From positions 2,883,414 to 2,947,413 of the forward strand of contig OY811979.1 in NCBI GenBank assembly GCA_963681505.1: DNA of 64,000 bases, given 5' to 3'. The DNA is from Eunapius fragilis (Eukaryota > Porifera > Demospongiae > Spongillida > Spongillidae). Positions within the stretch are counted from its first letter, which is position 1. Each line of letters opens with the position of its first letter. Shown in pieces: positions 23,000-33,969 of this stretch. The notes under the pieces are model-generated. The model was not told the DNA's origin, ran no database searches, and worked only from the letters and a program-made list of their open reading frames with translations. The position numbers were made by a program, and so were the translations under genes.

Positions 23000-23790
23000 C
23001 TCACTTGGGTCGGGAAGATGACGTGGTGGCATCAATATGCACAGTTTGTTGGTCAAATGCAGGTGGGTTTACATAATCAACTCCGGTTACAGCAAATGGT
23101 GGTGCCTCCTGCACAAGGAACACTGGTAATGGTGGTGGTGGTGGTTCTTTGTAGGGCTTGCCTTCAAATCGCTTACACAGAACGCATCATCTCAGTATCC
23201 TGCCTACCCTTCACAATCCAGAATCTTCCTCTTAGTTCGGTTAGTGTCTCCTTGATTCCATTGTGAAGCACTCTTTCATGGCAATGTTGAACTATCAGGT
23301 ATGTCAGATAGTGTGACGAGTCCAGAAGGATTGGATACTTTGCACTATCTGTGATATTGGCATTCGCTAGCCGTCCCTTACATCTCCAGATTCCAATCTC
23401 ATCCAAAACAAGATCAAACTGCTGCTTCCATGTATTGAATCTCCTCCAATGCCACTTGAACCAACTCTTCGGCTTTGGAAATGTCATCTGCATTGAGCTT
23501 CATAGAGGGTTTGTGTACACTGTCAGAATGACCCTTCAGTAACTTCAAAATCCCTATAAACTTTAATACATAGGCTATGACTCTCAACAACTTCTGCAGA
23601 TTGCTGAACCTTTCACACTTCAGCATTGGAGTGCATCCTATGCTCTTGGTTAACAGACTGTGTGCTGCTTTGTCTGCTGCTTTCATTTCACTGAGACATT
23701 CAACCGGAATCGGAACTTCTACATTTTCAGTGTAGTAATCATAATGACACAACTTTGGTCCATGAAGCCACAACTGAAGTCTCGTGGCAT
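23000..23790 (-). pseudogene. BEL/Pao integrase N-terminus with truncated core
   Basis: The zinc-binding N-terminal segment is present in pieces: WLHGPKLCHYD upstream, then IGIWRCKGRLANA, HCHERVLHNGIKETL and RGRFWIVKGRQ. Reading on, KRFEGKPYKEPPPPP leads to FAVTGVDYVNPP, which is the entry to the catalytic core at its first Asp. The sequence then leaves the family and runs into the 3' LTR within about 150 bases, so the remaining core and C-terminus are deleted. This copy cannot supply integrase. Confidence 0.75.
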
Positions 23791-24100
23791 TAGATAAGTC
23801 CAGCCCTCTTGATGGGGATATCTGCTAGATTTTCTGTTCCTGGGCAATGCCTCCAGTGTTCAGCTGCCACTAGTTTCCTAATACTGTTCACCCTATTCTG
23901 TACAAACTGTTTCTTTATTCTGACTGCTTAAAGTCACTGTTGAATCTGTAACGCACAAAGGAGCTTGTAGGGCCAGTTCTGCCCCCAGCATATGGTGAAC
24001 GCTAGAAATCAATTTGGCTAAGAGGAGAGCTGCAAGCAATTCCAGACAGGGTATGGTTTGTCCACCAACTGGAGCTACTCTCGTTTTTTTAAGACACCAA

Positions 24101-25541
24101 TCATATACTAAACCCAGAGACTGTCTGGATCTTCAAATAGATGACAGCAGCATACAGTTTCAAGGATGCATCACAGAACCCTATGAGACTATGTGAAATA
24201 ACTGGTTCTGAGACACCATTGAAATAGCATCTGGCTATAGTGATTGGTTGCACCTGTTGTAAATTAAACACTAACTTATTCCATTCTTCCATCAACTCTC
24301 CCTGAAGTGGTTCATCCCAGTTGACCTTCATCTTACATAACTCCTGAACTATTAGCTTCAAATTGACAATAATTGGTGAGATGATTCTCAGTGGGTCATA
24401 ACATTTTAGAGCTAGACTGACTATTGTCCTCTTGGTAGGCTTGACTTGTTTGGCCAACTGTGCAATCATCTTTACATCAAACTGCAATTCATCTTCAACA
24501 GGGTTCCAACAAATACCGAGCACTCTTTGCTCCCCCAGGTTCACATCAGACTGGTAACCAAGAGATGTTTTGGCGAACGAATTCTCATCTTGAGAAACTG
24601 CCGTGACACCTTGAGTCAGCATCTTCTCTCTTAAGTCTTCTTGTCTCTCAATCTTCTCCAGCAAAACTCTATCATTGGACACGAACTTCCTGAAATTGAA
24701 CCCTCCTTCCGCTAGCCTGGACTTTGTTTTCAAGTAGAGTTCAAACACTTCATTTATGCCTTCCCCTCCAAAGGCAACATCATCAACGTATAACGAGTGC
24801 AGAAATTTGCTAACAAATGATGGATCCATCTTCCATTTCATATTTGTTCATGTGCAGCTGCAAGGTCGCATTGAGCAGAAATGGACTTGATGTTATTCCA
24901 AAGACAACCCGTGTGAATCTCAACATGACTATCTTGGGAAGTCTTGATGTGATATTATTAATCCATAGGAATCGCATAGAATCCCTGTCTTTGGTCGCAA
25001 TCGAAATCATCAAGAAAGCTTTCTCAATATCTCTTGTTAATGCTGTCTTGTAAAGTCGAAATCGAAGTATAATGTCAAAGGTGTTCTGGCCAAATGCTGG
25101 GCCGGCGTGTAGACAGTCATTCAAAGATGGACCATTAAACCTTGCTGATGCATCACATACTATGCACATTTTAGTTGTTTGTTTGTCTTGCCTGATTATG
25201 GGGTGGTGTGGAAGAAAATGTACCTATGCAATTTTGCTGCTCCCATCTTCAGTGACTGCTTCCATGATCCCCTTGTTCAATTGCTCCTTGATGATTCCGT
25301 CGTATTCCTGTAAGACCAATGGCTCTGGTTGAAGACGCTTTACACGGTTCCAAAGCCATCTCTGACACAACTGGAAGTTGTCTGGGAGATCAGGATGGAT
25401 CTCCTTCCATGGGAGTTCTACTTCATATCTGCCAGCGTTAAAAGTCACACCTTCCATACACATCAGGTTCAGCTTCTCCAATTCCAAGTGTTTCCAGATC
25501 CCAGAATCTTTTGAACTGTGAATCAAGCTGCTCCAAATCAT
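24101..25541 (-). pseudogene. BEL/Pao reverse transcriptase and RNase H start
   Basis: Three open segments in different frames follow the Pao reverse transcriptase: QPEPLVLQEYDGIIKEQL, then RDIEKAFLMISIA (first catalytic Asp), then SLYVDDVAFGGEG with the YVDD box near 24775. Further on, IVSLALKCYDPLRIISPI and the region to about 24000 (IPCLELLAALLLAKL in another frame) correspond to the connection and RNase H. Frameshifts between segments show that the gene is dead. Confidence 0.8.
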
Positions 25542-25779
25542 GATGCTGTACGCAAGATGCTTCCTGTTTTAATACGTGGGAGGAAATGAAGTTCGTAGAA
25601 GATGCTTGGAATCGAGCACCTTGCACAGGCCCTGACAATACCCAGCCAAGCCTAGTTTCCACTGCTGTTGGTCCATTCACACCCCGTCTCACCCTTCCTG
25701 TCGCTAACGTCCAGTACAGGTCTGATCCTGTGAGAATACTGATTTCTAGACTTTGATCGTTGCAATCTGGGTCGGCCAA
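25438..25779 (-). pseudogene. BEL/Pao aspartic protease C-terminal part
   Basis: ILTGSDLYWTLATGRVRRG followed by AVETRLGWVLSGP is the characteristic C-terminal segment of Pao-type retropepsins. It overlaps the start of the reverse transcriptase segment in a different frame. Confidence 0.75.
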
Positions 25780-25898
25780 CTATACCTGCCAAGTGTGGAA
25801 ACCTTTGCTTGGAGTCCATTATGGGCTGTCCTATGAGTGGTTCACTACTGTGAGTAAAGTTAATTCCCTGCTACTTCCATCCTTAAACTCTCACTACT

Positions 25899-27210
25899 TC
25901 ATGGCTGCTTTGCTGGAGGAATCGTACTTTGTTGCTCCCTTGCCATTCCTCCCTGGAGACCATTGAAGCAGATGCTCACATGATGTTGTCCATGGCAATT
26001 CGAGCATTTCAGTGATGAGCGGCAGTTCCTACTCACGTGTTGTTTCTTCAGGCATAAGAAACATCTACCATCTTTGAGAAGGATCCGTTTCCGTGCTTCA
26101 ACGTCAACAACTGATCTGCAAGAGTTAGAGGGGTGAGGCTGGCCACAATAAGCACATGTGGGCCCTTGAGCAGTGTCTCCTGATAACAGTGAAGCTGCGG
26201 TGGGAATGCCTTTGTACTGCTTCTTCATAACTGGTGTAATAGGATTTGCTTCCACTCTTTCTCTGGCTTCTATCTCCTTATGAATCGTTTCCATGACTTC
26301 AGTGGACTCCCAGTCTTCATCACTCACTTTCCTACTTACAACGACTCGAAGTTCATGGGGTAACTTATTCATCAGAATTGAGGACAATGGGCTTCCATAA
26401 GTTGCATTATGTCTACGGAGTCACACAATGTACGAAGACCCTTGAGGTTGTGCAACGATGTTACCATTTCCAGAGTGAGAAGAGCATCCATGTGTTTACT
26501 GATGATGAGTTGTTTATTACCAAATCTTCACTTCAGGACATAAATGGCTTCTTCATAGTTGTTGGACGTGATCTCTAACCCTGATATGGCATCTGCTGCT
26601 GATGATTCCAAAAATGAACTCAAGTAATTAAACTTGTCAATATTAGAAAGGTAAAGCTGTTATCTCACCAGTGAACCTTTTCAAGGTAGACTTTGGTAAC
26701 TTGACCTTTGGTCCCAATGTCAAATGAGAACTCTCCCGTACTCTTGCCGATTCAGAAGATGAAAGGGTTGGTGGTGTGCGAGTTACACCAGCATGTAAAC
26801 CTATTTCTGGTACTTCCTGTTTCATTTCTTGCCGTTCATGGTCCACCTCCATTGGTGAAGGGCTTATCGAGGTTCTACCATGTGAAGTAGCCGTACTAAT
26901 GCGTCCATGAGCAGTGGCAAGAGCTGCTTCTAACTCGAACAGCATTAGTTCAATTTTCTCTTTACATGCATCAGCTTGTTCAATCTCTTCAGCTAGCGCT
27001 TATTCTCAGGTCAATTATTTCTGCTTCTAGTTTCTCCAGAACGCCAAGTTTCTCGTGCAGTGCTGGCTCAAACTGACTCAATCTAGCAGCATTGCGTTCC
27101 TTTGAGTTGAGAAATTGGACAGCCTGGGCAATAATTCGAGTAACAAAAGCACGATACCCTTCACGGACATGTTTCTTTCTAACAAGGCTCTGTTCTGTCA
27201 TGTTCCACAT
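25899..27210 (-). pseudogene. BEL/Pao Gag with three zinc knuckles
   Basis: The N-terminal part (27210 to 26989) is charged and coiled-coil-like. It is followed by KVKLPKSTLKRFTGEITA, which starts the conserved Pao Gag domain, and by MNKLPHELRVVVSRK. The C-terminus carries three Cys/His knuckles (CAYCGQPHPSNSC, CFLCLKKQHVSRNC, CSNCHGQHHVSIC). Frameshifts break it near 26640 and 26400. Confidence 0.75.
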
Positions 27211-27252
27211 TCAAACCTTTGTTCTATCTAAAGGCTCCTGGTTACGGCACTA

Positions 27253-27386
27253 TATAAAATATTCCGTTACAAAGGTCCGAGTGTCACTCGACTTTCGCGC
27301 TGTCCTCGTTCCTCTCAAGGAAGTTTAATAACTAACTCAAAATTACATCATACACACTATTATATAATCACATGCAATCTCCAACA
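27253..27386 (-). repeat. 5' LTR of the BEL/Pao element
   Basis: Partner of 22752-22885. It lies upstream of Gag on the minus strand and is bounded on the right by the target duplicate GGATG. Confidence 0.9.
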
Positions 27387-27391
27387 GGATG

Positions 27392-27894
27392 AGAGCACAA
27401 CGATCTACAGTTCTACGTTGGTTCTGTGTAATAAAACGATGTGCTTTTAGAAAAAAAACTAGTTCCTGTTTCTCGTGCCCAGTCCTAAAATAACTCTTGG
27501 TCGTTGTTGTTGTCTTCCTTTAGAATTAAGATATAACTCGAGCTACGAACAGTTTTGAAGAACAGCAATAGTACTAATTGCTTGAAATTTTACCGGCACG
27601 TTATCATAGTATGTCATATGGACACATATCAGATCTTGCAATTTCAAATTATAATACATTTTAATAATTTTAGGCAGTATAAATACTCCAACAGGCACTA
27701 AAATTTATTTGGTGTTCCTATATTCTCAGTTTAGTCGTTACTTACTTCTGCTAGTGAAGTTGTTTTTCTAAAAATGTAATCAAAACAAGAGATGTAAGCA
27801 ATGAGCAGAATACCTCCAAAAACGAGAAGATATTTTATCACAAGAGAACAAAGCTAAAGCCCGAGTGTGCTACAAGGTCGATCTAGGTCCTCTC
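27392..27894. other. gene-free intron sequence
   Basis: Intronic for the receptor gene if the 30034-30393 exon joins 22334-22586. AT-rich, with no recognised feature. Confidence 0.4.
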
Positions 27895-28080
27895 CGCTAA
27901 GCACCCCCCCCCCCCCCCCCTGTATTGGGCGTGAAGCGTATAGCACACCCCCCCCCCCCACTTTTCATATCGGGCCCAATACGTACAGCATCCCCCCCCC
28001 CCAACACACACACACACACTTTTCGTATCGCGGGTCAAAAAAAACCCTTTTGAAAAATCCTGTATTTGCCCCTGTGATCC
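27895..28080. repeat. poly(C) minisatellite inside a CAGGGGC-type MITE remnant
   Basis: C-runs of 10-20 alternate with variants of ACTTTTCGTATCGGGC and GTACAGCA at a period of about 45-60 bases. The right side ends in CCTGTATTTGCCCCTG (near 28070), the inverted form of the CAGGGGC termini seen elsewhere in the window. The left end was not recognised. The same repeat occurs at 53655-53790. Confidence 0.65.
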
Positions 28081-28084
28081 TGAA

Positions 28085-28392
28085 AAGAAGGCTTCTGTAT
28101 GCAACACCTACAAGCCCAAGAAGGCTTATGTTCGCGACATCTACAAGCCCCAAGAAGGCCTATGTACGCAACACCTACAACACAGATATTGAATCAAAGT
28201 GTTCTGCTAAAAGGCAGCAATACGAAGAGGACCTCGAAGCAAACCGTACAGCAATATGAAAAGTACCTCGAGGCGAAATGTGCTGCTAAAAAGTGGCGAT
28301 ATGTAGAGGACCTCAAGGAGATCCATGCTGCTAAAAGACAGAAATACAATGACAACTTGGCTGCCATTAAGGCATCTGAAAGGAGTCTGTAA
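28085..28392 (+). pseudogene. fragment encoding degenerate AKRxxYxxDLE-type repeats
   Basis: Two overlapping frames encode a peptide repeated three or four times, such as CSAKRQQYEEDLEA, CAAKKWRYVEDLKE and HAAKRQKYNDNLAA. It is preceded by tandem copies of the word CCAAGAAGGC. A frameshift near 28245 separates the copies, and a stop follows at 28390. Such charged repeats occur in N-terminal regions of several transposon proteins, as in the Helitron at 45210, but the family cannot be named from this piece. Confidence 0.4.
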
Positions 28393-29000
28393 TGGAATGC
28401 CCCGCTGTCCGATTGGCTAAATGTGTTGCCGAGAGGACACGGTATCGCAGGGGTCACAGAACTACCACTACAATGTTGTATTGCATTAAAAAGATGTGCA
28501 TGTGTACAGCATAGTCGGGCAGGCCCTACTGCCGCGTTGTATTGGGCTTGTCACCCTACTACCTGACCAAACGCGATAGTAGGGCCCACCAGACTATGAC
28601 TATGTACAGCATGGATCTGCACACACATGTAAAGCATGCATGGCAACCAGTGTGTAATACAGTGATATAGTGCCGATTGTTAAATCTGATGTGCTTCCTT
28701 TAGTCATCACTCCCCTTGACCATATTTGGTAAAGGTCAGAAATGAATATAGTTCTCCCCCCCCCCCCCCACCCCCTGTCAAACGCCCTTTGTCTAATACT
28801 ATGTACTTTGGCTGCTGGTGCATGGAACTTGTATGAATTTAATTTCAGTAGGAAGGGTTGAGTACTATATCCTTCCATGCTACTCCTTGTATGAACCCAA
28901 ATCTCATGCACTAATGGAGTATAATGGTGGTCTTGAAAAGCTATTCTTAGGGATAGTGAGGTTCTAAGTGAAGTAAATGATGCTTTATGTAAGTCTCTTC
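28393..29000. other. gene-free stretch
   Basis: No supported gene. A C-run lies at about 28757-28770. The inverted phrases GTCGGGCAGGCCCTACTGCCG and GATAGTAGGGCCCACCAGAC surround 28530-28590. Confidence 0.4.
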
Positions 29001-29024
29001 ACCAACTGCACTCTGCTATTACCA

Positions 29025-29110
29025 CCACAAGCTGCGCTGCCTCCACTGCCAGCAGCAGCAGCAGCAGCACTGCCCCTGCTGCTACCACCACTAGCTGCAC
29101 TACCCCTTGC
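29025..29110. repeat. GCA/GCT trinucleotide-rich tract
   Basis: A (GCA)6 run lies within a GC-rich stretch of CTGC and CCACCA words. Both strands are open for a while (Ala/Leu-rich or Gly/Ser/Ala-rich), as expected of a trinucleotide repeat. No coding evidence. Confidence 0.6.
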
Positions 29111-29388
29111 ATGCCACATGTCCAGAACCTGGCAGGAGAGGAGTCCGGGAGGAGGACGAGGCCAATTATTTTATTTAAAAATAGTTATAATTATCATTAC
29201 CATTATTAAAGTTATTCAGTTTATTGTACAAAGAGATAAGGTTCAGGGTAGATGACCTTTTCAGATTGTGATTATTCACTACGATACTGATACGACATTC
29301 TGAGAGAAATAAAAAAAACTAATGATACAAGTAAATAATTCACTACAATATTACTGATTGTATGAGAAATAAAACTAATGAAACACAA

Positions 29389-29651
29389 ATGAATAAAAAC
29401 ATTATCAATGAGAGAGTTTTTGGTATAAAGGATTGATCATGGTGGTGTAAAAAGCATGGAAACAAGAGTGATTGTAGGCCTATATTAAGCCATTACTCAG
29501 GCATGCACTGTTGTAACGTGAGTGTGCTAAACATAGGCCTACTTCAAATTACCAGTCAAATTTCTATCACTCTTGTTTCCGTGCTTTTTACACCACCATT
29601 GGTCAATCCTATATACCAACACTCTCTCGTTAGAGAATGTTTTTATTTACT
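29389..29651. mobile_element. long-TIR hairpin MITE, copy 1
   Basis: The two halves are imperfect reverse complements over about 100 bases. The outer part is AATAAAAACATT with GAATGTTTTTATT, and the inner part TGGTGGTGTAAAAAGCA with TGCTTTTTACACCACCA. The same family recurs at 62866-63142 and 63583-63858, and as a one-ended fragment at 38778-38834. It has no coding capacity. Confidence 0.85.
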
Positions 29652-30033
29652 TGCCTAATTATAACAGCATTGTACTGTAAATGAACTTTATAAATAAAAT
29701 GAGTTTATGCGAATACATGTATATGCGACACTAGTCAACTACAAAAATTTGACAGTGAATATCTTTTGTAACGGTACAACCTTTTCCTTTCGAATTTCGT
29801 ACACACAATTTCACATCATCTCTCTATGTGGAAATAGATGTTTATGATCTAGATGATGTAAGAACAAAACAAGTTTACAAATTTTGAAAGGGTTGTACTG
29901 TTACAATGATTTATTCAATGTAAAAAATTATGGTGATAAATTTTACAACTGATTTTGCTGGACACTGACCCATATATTTATAAATGCATGTGGAGGCATG
30001 CATTTAATGGTGGGAACATGGTACAAAACTCAC

Positions 30034-30393
30034 TTATTATCTTCAGGGTATCGTTTCCCACTACAGCTCCATTAGAGTCCTGACATATAACAGTGGTCCC
30101 ATTGAGAGTCTGAACAGCAGGAATGGTGAGGACAGATGTGTAGCAATATCCATCAGTGGAGACATTTGTTGTCACAGCAGAGAGACTGCCACATGACAAT
30201 GGGGTGAATGATTGGATTCCTGTTACTGGTACCCTTTGTAATAGTATGATGCTTGTAGAGGGACATAGAAATGCTGATCCACTCCAGGCTGTAGCTACAG
30301 TAGTAGCAATAGAGCTGATCACACAGGTGTAGGTGATGTTAATTCCAGGACATGAGTAGGTATCATTGCTGGGAGAGAATGGTTGGCTGCAAC
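30034..30393 (-). CDS. receptor exon: Ig-like domain
   Basis: Bounded by TTAACTTCAG (acceptor) and AAGTGAGT (donor), 360 bases, phase 1 to 1. It encodes GCSQPFSPSNDTYSCPG, then NITYTCVISS, AWSGSAFLCP, GYCYTSVLTIPAV and NGTTVICQDSNG. This gives the spaced Cys, Trp and Tyr-x-Cys pattern of an Ig-like domain. It is probably the next upstream extracellular module of the minus-strand receptor, since its phase matches FN3 domain 1 at 22586. Further upstream exons and the signal peptide were not found. Confidence 0.65.
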
Positions 30394-30969
30394 CTGAAGT
30401 TAATAACATTTAAACTCTCAAGTATTTCAGATTTGCGTAATATTCAAGCAAACTGAAGTTTAAACAAATTGGACAATACAACTTGCAATACTTTAATCGT
30501 GTTTTCTTAGAGAAACACACAAGAATTAGTTAGACATCAGAGCATAGAACTGAAACAATTACAAAAAACTAAATATGTAACAGAATTCACATGTGACCAT
30601 TCCCCAGTTGTTATATGTAAGTAACTATTCCACAGTGGTTTAAAACCATAGCTGACAAGGACATTTTCAAATTACTGTACACAAATATGAACAACTAGTT
30701 TGTATTTTGATTTATAATGAGGTGATTAAATTAATGTAAGTTATTAAATAAAGTTAATACGATAAAATCAAGACAGATTAATCAAGTTTATCAGATTTAT
30801 ATAAATTCCATTATTTATTTTTTAAATAATATACTTAATAATAATACATTGCATAACATGAATAGGAATACAAGATGCAGCAGAATACACTAATCAGAAT
30901 AAATGCACTAAATAACAAATGCTATTATTAATACATACATACATATCCAGACACACTGAGACACACTGG

Positions 30970-33097
30970 CTATGAAAGTGACAATGAGGAACTATCCCAC
31001 TCCTGAAGGGAACAGCCACATCGTAAGAGGAGGGCTCGGGCATTGGCTCGCACAAGAGTCAAATTAAGGCGGCCATACAAGCTGCAGACAACCTTGGACT
31101 TGGGGGAGTTGGTCCTTGTGGCAAGGTATGATGCAAGCGGTGAAAAAACTTGCATCGCTTCGTTGCCCCAGGCTCCATATGACTCGGCCACAAGGGGAAT
31201 ACATGTCCACCCTAGCTCGGAACACTTGGCATCATTGGCAGAGTGCTTCCTTAGCTCAGCAGCAACCACTGCTGACCCTGCTGTGCGACCCACTTCAGAG
31301 ATAAGAGTAGGGTTAATCGGAGACACCACAGTAAGGTCAAAGGCAGCAGGCTTGCCACAGAGCCAATTGGAAGCTAGGATGCCAGCAGGGCGTGTGTTCT
31401 GAAGCTCATGTCCTAGTCCACTACCGGCCTCTGCCTTGGCGCTGATGCAGGCATGATGGCAGGTTTGAAGCACTACATCCCTGAGCTTGTTGTGCCTGGA
31501 TATAGCATCACCACCTCTCTTACATGTTATTGCATGGTGACCTAGGGGATCCAAGGGATGTTCTGGACACAACGCACAGGGAGGTGAGCCAGGTGAGGTG
31601 TTTAGCCCCAGCCACCACTTGATGGCCATTTGGTGCTCGTTGGGGTCTAAGCTTAGACCCAGGCCTGGAGATGGTACTACAGAGAGCCAAGCAGAGGCAT
31701 GGGGAGAGGAGATAGATAGGAGACGAGCCTTGTCAGCCACAGAGCTCTGGGATAGAAGAGAGTTAAATTGAATGCTTTCTAATGCAGCTGATAGAGTGTG
31801 TTGTCGGCAAGGAGAAGATGCAAGACTGTTAATATTAATTGCACTCTCAGGGGGAACACACCTATTGTAGGAATTGACCGCATCAGCCAGGAAATTATCT
31901 GATGGTGAGGCAAGGCCTGAAGTACTGATGGAGGCTATAAAGGCTGCATTAGAGTGATGAGCTAGTGAACGAAGCCCCAGGCCACCTCTGCTTAAGCTCA
32001 ACTGGGCCTGCATCCAAGAACTGTCAGTAGTGTCAATAGCTTGGCACTCTGTGAAGGTGCACCTAACCTGCTCATCAAAGGCATGCAACTCATCCAATGC
32101 CAGGGATGGGGGAGTGGAACGTGCAATATGGACCAATTTGGTAAATCCACCACACATGCGTAGTAGAATGAGAGCAATCTGAGGATCACATGACCCGAGC
32201 TTAACCAGAGAGGATAGCAAAATGGAGGCAGCAGCACGTTTAGAGGCAATAAATGATGAACAAAATGCAACATCCCCTATGGGGGCTCCAAGAATGATGA
32301 GATTGGGAGTACAAGATTTGTTCATCTGAGAAGGGGATACACTGAGGTCACCTTGGCCAAAAAGCTCACATTTAGATGGATTTAGATGGCCGGCCACCAC
32401 CCCATCATCCAGGTACCATGCATTGAAAAGTAAGTCTTGGCAACTTTCCTCCTTGGAGATGGAAAGGACCAGATGGTGCAGGACCAAGGTGAAGTAGAAG
32501 GGGCCTAGGGGATCCCCTTGCTGCAGACCAGCCTCAGAAGTCAAAGTTCCCAAAGAATGCCACAGGAAAGGGTGTTGGCCATAACACCATGTTGTCCATG
32601 GGAGGAGAAGGGGAAAATGTAGGGTGCGTTGGTCAAGGAGGGACTGGCGAGACACTAGGTTGAAGGCATTTTTCATATCAACCTTCAAGCAGACAAATTC
32701 AGGGTCATGCCAATGATTATCAAGACAACGTCTGAGGCCATGGATTACCTTCTCACATCCTTGGGGGAGAGCAACACCAAACTGAAAAGGTTGAAAGAAA
32801 GCAGAAGCATCTTCCTTAATCAAACTGCATAGACATTTGCTGGTGAGTCGGCGAAGTGATTCACTCACTGCGATGGGCCTGATGTCCTGTGTACCTTTCC
32901 TTAAAGCAACTAAGCTGCCCCCGGCCATGTACTGGGAAATTGCAGCTGGGGCTTGTCCAGAGGCAAGGAGATTTATTATACCCCGAAGGAGGGAGCAGAT
33001 GGAAGTAGGAACTGGAACTTCAGCCACATCAAGAAGGTGTTGGATGCGCAGACCTGTGGGGCCTGCTGCAGAGGCCTTGGATTGATATGTATTAATG
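30970..33097 (-). CDS. non-LTR retroelement: reverse transcriptase plus restriction-like endonuclease
   Basis: One long frame of 685 codons from an arbitrary internal start at 33027; it stays open upstream to about 33097 with SAAGPTGLRIQHLLD, a family block. The reverse transcriptase has KVDMKNAFN (Asp 117), QGDPLGP (170-176) and YLDDG (205-209). About 20 residues appear missing after YLDDGVVAG, where HLNPSKCE follows at once. C-terminally a C-x2-C...H...C finger (CALC at 484-487, GHHAITC to 502, then RHNKLRD) precedes a restriction-like endonuclease domain (RPAGIL 546, AAFDLTV 562-568, ESYGAWGNEA). The target-site nick and reverse transcription are expected of such LINEs. There is no upstream part, so the copy is 5'-truncated; the 3' flank carries ATGTATGT-type repeats. 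Confidence 0.8.
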
Positions 33098-33226
33098 GCA
33101 TATTATATTACACTAAACAGGTACTGAATGAATAGTTAATTACATTCAAGGCAAAAAATCAAGATTCTTTATACTTTATAATTACATTTGATAACATAAT
33201 TTATAATCATAAATGTATTTCAGTTC

Positions 33227-33918
33227 AGAAGGATAAATTCTAATAGACTATCCTCAAGTGAAAGGCAACTACTTGATTCAGCCTGTTTTTTTCTAAGACT
33301 AGTATACAACTTGTAACTAGATAACATAAATAGAGCCTCATCTAAACTTATGTCTCTGCTAACCATTTCCTTGCGGAACAACTTAAGACCTAATGAAGCT
33401 ACCGCCCTGTCATGGATGTAATACTCCCTATGAAGCATGTATCCTAACAATTTGAGTATTTTTTATTTTTTGCATTTCTGCTTCCTCCTTCAATAGAGCA
33501 AACAAAGTATCTGTTCTCCTTTTGGAATGACAAGGTCTCAGTGCATCGAGTGGAGCAATTATGCTGGTACTTGCTTCATCTAGTTCTTTTTCGATCTCTT
33601 CACTTCATCTCCTTCATGTTCATCTGAACTCTGAGCAGCAGTTGGCTCATCGGTAACATCAGGTTTAAAAAACCTCTCTTGCTAAAACTCTATAAATACC
33701 TTCTTTGTACTTTGGCTCTTCTGCCGTTTGCTTAATTTAGCCCATCTACTCCTATAACTACAAAAGCAATAAACCCATCGATTAAAACGTAAAGGTTTGT
33801 CCACTATTCCTTCGTCGTTCAAAAACCATCTGGCTGCCTCCACGTTGCTTTTAAACTTCATTATGTACCTTTCAAACACTTCTTGATTGCTAATACTCGT
33901 GCTTCGGCCGTCGGCCAT
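33227..33918 (-). pseudogene. unrecognised broken gene, acidic and Lys-rich product
   Basis: From an ATG at 33918 (MADGRSTSISNQEVFERY) the frame runs 78 codons, then continues in shifted frames with KPDVTDEPTAAQSSDEHEG, then EIEKELDEASTS and LFALLKEEAEMQKIKN, and finally LLGYMLHREYYIHDRAV to a stop at 33220. The continuous amino acid logic across at least two frameshifts suggests one decayed protein. I do not recognise the family. It lies between two related reverse transcriptase copies and may be an accessory ORF or an unrelated host gene. Confidence 0.4.
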
Positions 33919-33969
33919 GATTACAAAAGCAAGTTAAGTTGTGATAATAATAAACTGAATAACAAATAA

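Larger units (their letters stand above)
22752..27386 (-). mobile_element. BEL/Pao LTR retrotransposon with exact LTRs and target duplication
   Basis: Two 134-base LTRs (22752-22885 and 27253-27386) flank the element. On the minus strand they begin TGTTGGAGATTGC, a start typical of BEL/Pao. GGATG lies outside both (22747-22751, 27387-27391), a 5-base target duplication. Between them, reading on the minus strand, come Gag, protease, reverse transcriptase, RNase H and the integrase N-terminus. The frames are broken by many frameshifts and stops, and the LTRs differ at roughly a dozen positions, so it is an old, dead copy. It sits in an intron of the minus-strand receptor gene. At 4.6 kb it is shorter than usual because most of the integrase is missing. 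Confidence 0.9.
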
